DNA of 64,000 nt, taken from contig OX422188.1 of NCBI GenBank assembly GCA_949130485.1, positions 3,224,222 through 3,288,221 of the forward strand. The letters run 5' to 3'. The notes beneath the pieces were generated by a model. The model searched no databases. It was not told the DNA's origin and saw only the letters and a list, made by a program, of their open reading frames with translations. Both the position numbers and the translations under genes were made by a program. Within the stretch, counting starts at the first letter, position 1. The number at the start of each line of letters is the position of its first letter. Positions 1 to 51,339 of the stretch are shown here, one piece after another. This DNA comes from Agelas oroides (Eukaryota > Porifera > Demospongiae > Agelasida > Agelasidae).

Positions 1-41870
<41,870 letters not shown>

Positions 41871-42053
41871 TATGCTGTCAAAGCGTGCAAGCGCCTTGTT
41901 CACGACACCAACTCCTGCCGCGTTAAACACGGAAACTGAAGTATACTGTACAAGAAGCTGCAACTGCTGCGCTGGCGCTGCAGACAACTCCTGCACATAA
42001 ATTTTGACAGATGAAACGATGACCTGTTCCGATATTGTTCCGATACCGTTTTT

Positions 42054-42122
42054 GGTATGAAATTCATACCGTTTTTGGTATGCTCAGTGTAAAAAGCGAA
42101 ATTTTGGTATGAACTTCATACC
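42054..42122. promoter_or_regulatory. Pair of 17-bp palindromes upstream of the Calx-beta receptor start
   Basis: GGTATGAAATTCATACC (42054-42070) and GGTATGAACTTCATACC (42106-42122) are near-perfect palindromes, centre to centre 52 bp, lying about 185 to 250 bp upstream of the putative start codon at 41870. Extra half sites (ATACCGTTTTTGGTAT) occur between and before them. A dimeric transcription-factor site is possible; a decayed repeat is equally possible. Confidence 0.35.
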
Positions 42123-42139
42123 GTTGTTTTTGCTGTGTT

Positions 42140-43829
42140 CTACTACGCATGGTAATTAAGTTGTGGTCTTACTGATGTGGAATTGAAGGAATTGCATCTT
42201 ACGTTGCAAGAATTACTTGGAACATACTTCCCCTCCCTAGATACCTGTAGTCATAGCCTGGTTTTCCCAGATTTGTGTACAGAACTCAGCAAATAATACC
42301 ACTTGGTCATTCTGAAGAGCTAATTACTTGTTTGAACTACAAGTTGTAACATTGTTGAGCAAATAGGGTCAGTTGGTAGGCTATAATTTTAATTTGGGCC
42401 ATTGGCATGTATCAACTAAGGTTCATTTCCTGATCTTGTAAAGTAGCCTCTCATCCTAAAATGCACCAGCCAGTGTATATATGGGGCATTCCTAAAAGAT
42501 TAGGTTGGTTGGGTTAGCTCAAACAAACAGCAGAAAGACCATAAGGGCGACTAAGTTTCATTCCCAGACCCTCAAAAGACTTCTAGTAAAGGGAGGACCA
42601 TGCCAAGGATCCAGGAATGAGACTAGAAGGAGACTAGCCATAGATCTGTTTCAAGACACTCAGCAATCTTTTGATGATGACTCACTCTGCAGATGAGGTT
42701 TGACCCTTTAGTAGCATGTTGCCTGTTATTGCTGTTTTGTAGCTGAAGAGTTCTATTTTCAAGTGTGTTTGGCTTTACTCCAGGAGGTAGGACAAGCTGT
42801 ATCACATGAATTGTAGATCATTAATTGCATTCCTGAGCCAATTAAACACACTAAAACTGTAGAGTGTAGTAGAGTCAAGTAGATCCAAGTAGAGCCTTGG
42901 TAGAGTGTAGTACATGCAGTCAAGTAGAGCCAAGTAGAGCCATGGTCATAACCTTGTTCCTGGTCATTGGGGCAAGGAGAAAGCTTGGGAATGAGACTAC
43001 CCTGCTTTCTCATTGATTTTCACTCAGGGATCAAGGCAGGATCAGCTTCTGTTTATCACAAAAGGTAGTCTCTCTTTGCAAGCTTTCTTTGACCAACTTT
43101 ACAGTGCATATGACCTTGTCCTACTTCCTCTGGCTTCGTTTTGAGAAGTGCGCTTTTTGGTTTCAGTCAATATCCCAAATTAGATCAGCATATATAGGCT
43201 TACAGAGATTAGATTCAGTTGGAATTGATTAATGATGGTATCAGGAGTTCATAGCATTTGATTTGTTTCTGAAAAAATTCACCACTTCATATGAACCCCC
43301 TACTCATTTCTCTCTGTACGAACCACAAACTATTAATGCTATTCATGTGGTCACATACTGTGTATTCAATTTCAATATCCATTGTAGACGTAGATGTTAC
43401 CAGGAATTACTGCAGTCCACTATTACACTTCCACGACTGTATGACAACAATACTATGTCTCACTACTAAAGACTAGCTATAGCTGATAATTGCATGGTGT
43501 GCAGCTAATAACAGGCTATAGTCTTACAATACTACAGCAAATTTCTGCACCTTTGCAACAAGTGCACTTCATTTGCTAAACCACAGCTAAGTGTTTAGCT
43601 GGCTTCATACATGTAATATAGCGAGCCATATTCTAAGCAGTAAGTTTACCTAATTAGTTTAGTAGAGTTGTGCACTGTTGCAAAGGTGCAGAAATTGGCT
43701 GTAGTGGGCACAATGCTAGACAAATTAACTGGCCTAGAATTTAACTTCATAGCTACATGGCAACATAAAGCAAACAGCAGTATTTAATGGTACCTATGGA
43801 AAACCAGACACTTTGTTCATGCAGTAACT
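42140..43829. other. Intergenic stretch between the two receptor loci
   Basis: Contains a CAAGTAGAGC-type short tandem repeat (42865-42945) and TTCCCAGACC / GGAATGAGACTA end fragments of the local MITE family (42559-42630, 42955-43003). No exon recognised. Confidence 0.5.
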
Positions 43830-44480
43830 TTATGTGTTAGCATATATATGCCCTTCTCTTGGCTCGGCATATTCACTGAGCCACTGAGAAGGTCCCATTC
43901 TCTCATAGAGAGGCTCTTCCTTTGGCCCCTCCTTCTCATAAAGCTCATTGGATGTATCTGCCTTCACAGTAGCTGAATTCATTTTCACATAGGAGGCATT
44001 GTTTTCACTTCGATACACCATTGGAGAACCCAGTTGGTTAGAGTAAGGAGGGCAAAATATACATAACCACTGTCTCTTCAGCTTGTCTGCAACCAGGGCA
44101 ACCACTCAGTGGTTAAAACAACTAATTTGCTTTTGCAGTGTAGTAATACAGGTTATGGTAAGTTCCTTGGGAAGAGGCACCATAAGCTTCATTGGAATCC
44201 ACATCAACTGTTCTATAGACTAATAAGTGTCTCAATGTCTTCCCACCATATGGAGTCAAGGGTGCATCGACCACAACTATATTCAGTGGCTTGAAAACCC
44301 TTGATGGAGCCAAACAGTGCATGTCACACTATGCACACTTAGAATTACAACACATAGATGTCTACTACTACTTGGGTAATGATGTTTAGCTGAGTGTCTT
44401 ATTGTCTTACCTTTGTCTCTTCTTTTTGTGTCGGTACATACAACTGCAACTGATGTGTATACTACAACTGCTGCAAGTAT
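43830..44480 (-). pseudogene. Kinase-less receptor remnant: transmembrane exon plus tyrosine-rich cytoplasmic tail
   Basis: The membrane exon (44411 to about 44485) reads IILAAVVVYTSVAVVCTDTK then RRDKG and a GTAAGA donor in phase 1. The next exon (from 44276, acceptor GAATATAG) reads VVDAPLTPYGGKTLRHLLVY and continues with TYHNL. The last exon (about 44085 to 43830) reads YSNQLGSPMVYRSENNASYV, KMNSATVKADTSNELYEKEG, EPLYERMG and ends HIYANT stop. The tail holds two YxxM motifs (YVKM, YERM; PI3K-type SH2 docking) and YxN motifs (YSN, YHN, YAN; Grb2-type). No kinase lies between membrane and tail. The N-terminal side of the membrane exon abuts a dispersed repeat at 44486, so the gene may be broken; donor of the middle exon is uncertain. 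Confidence 0.55.
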
Positions 44481-44485
44481 GATAC

Positions 44486-44625
44486 CGTAAAATCGGGATA
44501 ATAAGCACCCACACAAAATAAGCACCCCATGAATATAGGCACCCATTTTGATTACAACAACCACATCGTGTTTATAAGCACCCATACAAAAATAGGCACC
44601 CCAATTGAAAAGGCACCCGTTCCGT
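44486..44625 (-). mobile_element. Dispersed repeat abutting the receptor membrane exon
   Basis: ACCGTAAAATCGGGATAATA followed by AGCACCC and repeated ATAGGCACCC / ATAAGCACCC units; an inverted, decayed copy is at 25955-26090. Its left border falls inside the transmembrane coding frame. Confidence 0.6.
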
Positions 44626-45584
44626 GCAAATGGAAGTGAATTTGCTGATTCGGTTTTTTCGAACGTAGCGGCTCTTTTTGCCAGTGTCTATCTCCGATTG
44701 TAAGCAAGCTATCGACAGGAGATAAAAACCGAAACTTAGGCAAGGCCTCTTGGTAAAACATATCCAGGAATTACCAAAAAACCTCTCACGGATTCGTAGG
44801 TTCCAGGCACTTTACGTTGGTGGGCGGGGTTGGCAAAATATAGTCCCAACAATATATTTGCCCATTATGTGTATAGTGTTCACAACTTCACATAAGGATC
44901 AGCATCCAATTCTGACTTTTCTCTACAGTACTACAATACATAGCTATTTGGTTGCGGGGTCAACACATTTGGCTGTATCTTAACTTTTACATGTGCATTA
45001 AAGTATTTAGTACCAATGACATTTGCATGTATATGGGCACATGCTCATGTGGTGTCTTAGGACTTATGGAGGGGGATTATGGTGGATCGCAGAACATTCA
45101 TTGGGACCATTTCTTATACACGAGGAAGACCAGACCAGATGTGCAGTACAATATGCAAAACACAATGACATAATCCTGCATACACTATATTATATATACA
45201 TGCTACAGCTCATGCTCAGCTCAGTGCACACCCTCCCTATTGTGAAATCCTATTGAGAACAGTGTTGTATGCACTTAAGTAACAGACATGCATGCAAAAC
45301 TGTATAGTACTATATCCCTCACACTCCAGTCATTGCAGTCATTCACTTCACCAAGCAAAAAGCTGGAAAATCTTGGTGCAAGGAGCTGTAAAATAACAAG
45401 ATACAATGCATTAAATGTCCTTATTGAGGACAGTAGTTCTCTGCTAACATCTAACAAGGTATATCACTTCAGCTTTTGTTAGTACCCACTACCTTCATTA
45501 AATACATAACTTGCATGTCTTTCAATGTTTCATGCAAACTTTCTCCTACTAGCTGTTTACAAACTTTCTCTGACTCCACACATA

Positions 45585-45690
45585 GCACCCTACATACCTT
45601 ACCAGGTGACCATCTCAGCTCAGAATTCTAACCCAGTACCTGGAGATGCGAACAGTGCCATTGCCTTTAGCAGGGAAGGAAGTGAGTTTT
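45585..45690 (+). pseudogene. FN3 C-terminal half, opposite strand
   Basis: Plus-strand frame reads PYQVTISAQNSNPVPGDANS then AIAFSREG, the typical Y.V.I.A.N..G.G..S....REG ending of a fibronectin type III domain, followed by a good GTGAGT donor. It is on the opposite strand to the other FN3 and tail fragments, so the locus appears rearranged. Confidence 0.55.
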
Positions 45691-45829
45691 TCCTATCATC
45701 CGTCAAGTCAGAGTCAGTATCAATTTATCTACACCACAACACAGAGATATTTGTTGTATATACAGTCTGTCCAGTATTGTGCAAAGTAACTATATGATGA
45801 TGTAGCAAGAGATCAAGCCATTTGTCATC

Positions 45830-45925
45830 TCTGGCTCCCTCCAGATTACAATGATCTCACTGTCTGAAACTTTCCGAAAGGTGACTCCAGTCACTGGACC
45901 AGGAACTGGAACGTGGTAAGAGGTA
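45830..45925 (-). pseudogene. FN3 N-terminal half
   Basis: Minus-strand frame reads VPGPVTGVTFRKVSDSEIIV then IWREPEMTNGLI, matching the P.......S..I.W..P....G start of FN3 domains; a stop follows soon after (CYIII stop). Same strand as the tyrosine-rich tail. Confidence 0.6.
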
Positions 45926-46240
45926 CAGCAAAAAAATCTAGTATTCAATTTAATGTGGAACGATTATGGATCACAGATTTGGGACTAGACAATGTAACTA
46001 AACTCATTACTGCAACATGGAACACATACAGTATTGGACAATGCACTGTTGACAAACAGCAAAACTATAATATGCAGGGTGTGTGCCCTGTTTAATTAGA
46101 AACAGCAACGAAAGACTGCATGCTCTTGAGAGAGCTACAAGAAACATGCAGGAAAAATATTCTACCCGGATAACATACCAAGAAATGTTGGTATACAATC
46201 CAAGATAAACATCAGGTACAATAGCTAGAATTGTTAGGTA

Positions 46241-46420
46241 CATGTTCTGTAGTAGACACACACAAAACTGTCAGGTAGTGAATGTCATAACATGTTCTGT
46301 AGTAGACATACACAAAACTGTCAGGTAGTGAAATGTCATAACATGTTCTGTAGTAGACACACACAAAACTGTCAGGTAGTGAAATGTCATATTATTAACA
46401 TGTTCTGTAGTAGAAACCAA
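46241..46420. repeat. Tandem repeat, period ~50-57 bp
   Basis: CATGTTCTGTAGTAGACACA followed by CACAAAACTGTCAGGTAGTG recurs at 46241, 46291, 46342 and 46399; one further unit is at 46641, separated by a repeat insertion. Confidence 0.85.
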
Positions 46421-46496
46421 AAAATTTTTAATTAGGTGCTCTGAAATCGCTTCTGAGGTCATATTTGTACCCAAATTCCACTAGTCCGACGAGAGC

Positions 46497-46625
46497 AGTG
46501 GCGTAGGAACCGTAGCGGCTTTGGCCGCTACACTTTTTAGGCCGTAAATTAATATTCATAACCTGCTAAGTAGCTCCAGCTAGCCCCGTTCTCTCGCATG
46601 TGCCCCTGGTGCCCCCATGGTTCCA
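46497..46625 (+). mobile_element. hAT-like repeat copy inserted in the tandem array
   Basis: Starts CAGTGGCGTAGGAACCGTAG and matches 33537-33617 inverted; ends near CCACCGCCTATGG. It splits the 50-bp tandem array. Confidence 0.55.
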
Positions 46626-46964
46626 CCGCCTATGGTCATACATGTTCTGTAGTAGACACACACAAAACTGTCCGGTAGTGAAATGTAGTATACATGACCT
46701 GTAGTAGGTATACCTGCAATAACAGCGGAAGTTTAATACATGTTGAAGCAAATGTATGTAAGCAAACGTAATGTTTGACGAGATAGCTCACTATGATTCT
46801 GAGCCCGATACATTAGATGGCTGTATTTCCCAGAGCATGTATATTGGTGCTAGCCTTGTTCGCAGGCCTCCCCATTTCTGAACACAAACCAAAGAACAAA
46901 AACAGGGGAGGCCTGGGAATGAGATCCTCACATAATTTTAAGAAAAGAAAAAGGAGAAAAGATT

Positions 46965-47262
46965 ACCTTGTTGTTTCGGCAGTGTCATGATTGAATGTCC
47001 CTATACTGCTCTGTGCTGAACCAAATCCATTTCTAGCAATGTAGGTTGTCCCTGGGAGTAGAACATCCAAGACCAGTGTATGAGTTACGTTCACAACTGA
47101 TATGTTTGTATTCCCATCGGATGATCCACTGTGGTGCTATATTTCTCTAAGTACAAACTGGATCATCCACTGCTCAGAGATGAGAGCTACAATCCACTAT
47201 ATGATAGCAGAACTGGAGGACACATTGGCAACTGTGACATTGGTAGGTTGTGCTGGAGCTGC
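46965..47262 (-). pseudogene. FN3 domain exon with two in-frame stops
   Basis: Minus-strand frame reads APAQPTNVTVANVSSSSAII, stop, WIVALISEQWMIQFVLREI, stop, HHSGSSDGNTNISVVNVTHT, LVLDVLLPGTTYIARNGFGS then AQSSIGTFN. The P..P.N.....SS..I.W, L.PGT.Y and A.NGFG.S motifs identify a fibronectin type III domain. Two stops show decay. It is upstream, in the same direction, of the tyrosine-rich tail and is probably part of the same lost receptor. Confidence 0.7.
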
Positions 47263-47269
47263 ACTAATA

Positions 47270-48550
47270 TAACGATAATATAAATGTCTAACTCACCACT
47301 GCATGCACTTGCTAATAATTGCCTAGCACCTTAATATACCACTACTAGTGTACACTGGTTGGTTCTCTGCCAATTTGGGTTCCCTGTTTTTGCCCAATTT
47401 TCATTATCCCACCTCCACCTGCTCAGTTGGTATGTACGTATTGTGCATTGTCTTCCCAAGTGAGAATGTCTGACATGACAGCAGAGAGGCTAAGGAGAAT
47501 ATTGCCATGCTGATATGCTGATGCTGATATGGCATGCTAATATGGTGATCCTGATATGCCAAGGAAAGTGATGCTATACTATTGCAAGAAAAGTGGCCTG
47601 TAAAAGATGGCAGAGAACAAGACACTGCGAGCAGAAGCAGTCAGCTCAGAGATGACCACTGTCACTCTCGAGATACTGAGCTTCTGTCTGAGTGTTTATT
47701 TCTGCATGTATGAATATGCAGTAGATTTATCACATAGTATGCTAACATTTGAACAAATAACAATTTTGAACTTAGTTGCTGCTATAGAGACAAATTCTAG
47801 TGGAACTGGGAGCATATGGTATGGACATGGGTCAGTGGTGGATTTACAAGAACTGCATGGTGTGTGCACTGGCAGGCTGATTTGCTCTGAGCTTGATCAT
47901 CCTAGTTGGTGCAACCGACCATACCCAACACCTCTGTGACACTCACCTGCCTACCACAATTGAGGCACACCAATTAAGCTGTGGAAGAAAATTCCTAAAC
48001 TGGATCAAGGGTTCACAAATTGAGCAAAAGTTAACGATATAGTGTTGCTTGCCCATATGCAGCATATGCCTACTATCGCATTGGGGGCAATACCTTATAC
48101 CACTGTCGTTCAGTAGTCTACAAGTAAAACTGATTCAGTGCCATTATTACCCAAAATTGGCTCACAGCACTTATTTGGACCTTTGGAGTCATGCCCCACA
48201 ACCCCTTTTGTGCTGCATGATTGCTCATGCACGCACAGTGGAATGTCCTCACCATGCCCTATGAAAATGCCAATGCACCAGTTCATTCTAGAAATTTGTA
48301 CACTACCTACATTCAAATACTTTCATTTGAGGTTTGAGAAAGTTCTTTGGTTGTTGTATGTAGAGCAGGCGCATGGTCACTCGTCTTGACAGAGTGCTAC
48401 TCATTTCATCAAAAAAAGTCAACGCTACTCCCCCTTACCACCATCTAACAATTGACACAAGCAGGAACTAGAGCTCTGTAGAATACATACCCTGTGCACC
48501 ACATAGCTAGCTATGCATGTGCATTCATGCGTCGTCTCCAAATACAACGC
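47270..48550. other. Stretch without recognised gene
   Basis: Only a short GCTGATATGGC-type local repeat (47510-47560) is visible. Open frames are short and unlike known proteins. Confidence 0.4.
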
Positions 48551-49130
48551 ATAGTTCTGCAGAGATAGCACCATCCACAACCACTTGCTGCTTTCTATCT
48601 GACAGGTAATTGCAGATCCGTTTGAGCAGGTAGTGATCAATTCCTAGATTTTCCAGTTTGCAGAGCAGGGGATAGCGTGGAACAGTATCGAAGGCCTAAT
48701 GAAGGTCAAAGAAAACTGCAAAGACCTCAATGCCCCTCTCAAGATATGTATTGATGCCAATCATGAAGGACTGAGAGCAGCGCGGCATAGATATCTTTGG
48801 AGTAAAACCCCATCAACTACTAGACAATGGATGAGAGGATACCAGGAATGATATCAGTAGTTGGGCTCAATGATAGCAATGAAATTGGATGATAATTCGA
48901 GGGGTCTGTAGTGTTAGCACTACCCTTGGAGACAGGGACAACTGTGGAAGTTTTCCAGGTAGTAGGAACGCAATTGATAAATTGAACAGTTTAGTTAGCA
49001 CAGGAGTTATACTAGAAGCAGTCATTTTAAGCATTTTCCCTGTAATGCCATCTGGACCACATGCCTTAGTGGTGTTTAACATATTGAACACTGCAAAAAC
49101 CCTTCGGTTACTTCAACCACATTTTTAGGT
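48550..49130 (-). pseudogene. LINE reverse transcriptase fragment
   Basis: Minus-strand frame reads TTKACGPDGITGKMLK and, further on, EVFAVFFDLH stop AFDTVPRYPL, LLCKLENLGIDHYLLKRICN and YLSDRKQQVVVDGAIS. KA.GPDGI..., A.FFDL.KAFDTV.H..L and YL..R.Q.V.... are RT motifs of CR1/Jockey-type LINEs. A stop has replaced the lysine/arginine before AFD, and the frame is broken elsewhere. Confidence 0.8.
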
Positions 49131-49570
49131 TGTCTCAGTTGCATCAGTGTGACCAAGGAATGCTACCTTTTCTTGAAAGTTCATTGAGGAGCTTCTTCTT
49201 CACTTACATTAGCTAGTCTCTTTTTTCAGAAGACCCATTTGGCTACATTCCTGGCATTTCTACCACAACCATGCAGCCAAGGAGCTGGGCAGATAGATGT
49301 GTAAGATCAAAGAAACAACAAACCTCAACTGATATTATATGCTGATTTATAGGCTTTCTGAAAGGAGATACTAATTTTACAAAAGAGGGAAGCTTCTCAA
49401 CTACACTCTGTTGAGTTGTAAGCACTCCTTGAACTTTACGTGTCATGCATACAAAAGGATTGCAACTGAGGTGACCAAAATGTGCTTGAAGTAACCCTAA
49501 CCTTTTTACAGTGTACCACCTCGGTACATAGCAGTTCAGTAGGACAGTACAGTTACAGTTATGTCAACTG

Positions 49571-50263
49571 CCCACCCTGCATGGTCACTGTGTCAACAAT
49601 GTGATTCGAAAGGTACTTGATTCAGATACAGGTAGATACAAGGAAATTGAAGTGCCCTGCCCAGTTGCAATCGAAAAATATAACTGCTATATGGGCAGAG
49701 TTGATAAATCAGACCAGTATTTATCATACCACAATGTGTTACGCAAAACTGTCAGATATTGGCAAAAACTTTTCTACCATCTTGTTGATATCGCCGTCGT
49801 CAACTCATTTGTTTTATATAATCTCATTGCACACATGTCTGGCTGTCGACCTATCACAGAAAACGATTTCCGTGATGAGCTAGTTCTTCAAATTATCGAG
49901 CACTATGGGAAAAACCAGAGAGAGAAAGTGTGTCCTGGCAGACCAAGCAGCTCTGATTGTAGAGTCTGGCATGGCAGCACAATCTCTAGTTCTATGGGAT
50001 GATGTCAATATTGCAAACTCACTGGACAGTCCCTAAAAACGTATCGAAAATGCTTGGACTGCCCCTATGCACCAGCATTATGCCAAACAGCACAGCGAGA
50101 TTGCCATGCCAAGTCGACAACATACGAGACTTATGCTTTAGGAACAAGGAAGCATCGAACAAACATCTACAAGTATCTGGTGAATCCAAACGTGGTTGTG
50201 GTCGTCCCAAAGGTTCTAAAAATAAGAAGAAACGTCGTGGAAATTACCGTGCTTCATTGTGAA
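49571..50263 (+). pseudogene. piggyBac-type transposase, C-terminal part, frameshifted
   Basis: The frame reads EVPCPVAIEKYNCYMGRVDK then SDQYLSYHNVLRKTVRYWQK and LFYHLVDIAVVNSFVLYN, the conserved YN..MG.VD..DQ and FFHLLD.A..NS..LY blocks of DDE_Tnp_1_7 transposases. After a frameshift near 50000 a neighbouring frame gives CQYCKLTGQSLKTYRKCLDC and CQTAQRDCHAK, the C-terminal Cys-rich finger. The N-terminal half with the first catalytic aspartates is absent. A cluster of TTAA sites (50682-50701) follows. It sits between two pieces of a minus-strand LINE. Confidence 0.85.
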
Positions 50264-50894
50264 GTTGTTCTCATTGTACTTTTACATCACCGTATCATTG
50301 TTGTATGTTGTCATATGTTTCACTCTGTGTCTGAAAAGGAATGTTTGCTAATAATTGTGGTATGTCATCACTGGAAACCTGAATGGGGCAAAAGTGGAGT
50401 TAGTAGAGAGGAAGCAGAAAGTCAACAATTCCCCACAGTAGTTCACAGACTTCAGAAAAATATTCAGGGGTGTTACTTAGAGCTTGAAAATGAACTGTTA
50501 CAGTATTGACTTCGACAAGGTTGCAATAACGACAATGAAACCTAAACCATATGAAAGAGCGTTCGATTCTCATGATATTATCATCACTAAAATTGGTCAA
50601 AGAACACAAGAAATACAAGGCAAAATTTATAGGCTGGTGGAATTCATAAAAAATGTTAAAACTTAATTGTTGAAGTGCAGAGTTAATTAATTAATTAAAC
50701 CTCCGAAGCAACAGCATCATATTTTGTACATCATAGTAACCACTGTTTTGTATCAAATTCTGGGGTATCTATTAACGTAAGAACAAGCGAGAACGTACAA
50801 CTATGAAGTTCATGAGGCTCCATTCGCTCAAGCTAAATATTACGTGCACGCATAGCGCATATGCGCTGTACGCGTGCTCTTATCCCCTACATCG

Positions 50895-51336
50895 CACGTG
50901 AGTGATTAAAATCTCCAAGAGGTACAAAATTAGAAAACAATGCCGGGTCTAGTGAATGAAGGGTGATAAAATTATCAAAAGTACAAAAAGGAGGACTGTA
51001 CTGGGTGGTCTGTAAAATAGAGCGATACAAACTCTGCAATTATTTTTATTAAAAGGGAAACAGTTGAAAGCTCAAGGTCATCTGAACCAGACAATACTGG
51101 CTTGTAACCCAGTGTGCTCTTATAAAAAATAACAAGACCACCACCATGTCTAAACAACAGCTGAAATAGCCTAAGAGTGCAATGTCTTGGTCTTCAATGT
51201 TACTGCTCAACCAGGTTTCCGTAATGCATATTATGTCAGGATCTAGAGTTAGACAGACAGCTTGTAACTCATCAAACTTGGGTAAGATGCTTCCAGCATT
51301 AAAATACAAAATAGACAAAATCCATACCTCTACCAT
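50895..51336 (-). pseudogene. LINE endonuclease fragment
   Basis: Minus-strand frames give YFNAGSILPKFDELQAVCLT then DPDIICITETWLSSNIEDQD, after a frameshift HGGGLVIFYKSTLGYKP, and finally FDNFITLHSLDPALFSNFVP with LGDFN. N..S...K..EL, PDII.ITETWLS and GDFN are the signature blocks of APE-type LINE endonucleases. Its upstream edge is cut at 51336 by the TTAA element. It may be the 5' part of the same LINE as 48550-49130. Confidence 0.75.
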
Positions 51337-51339
51337 TAA

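Noticed and set aside
46241-46700. Regularly spaced repeats resembling a CRISPR array
   Set aside because: The whole 50-bp unit repeats including the would-be spacer, and the DNA is eukaryotic. It is a simple tandem repeat.
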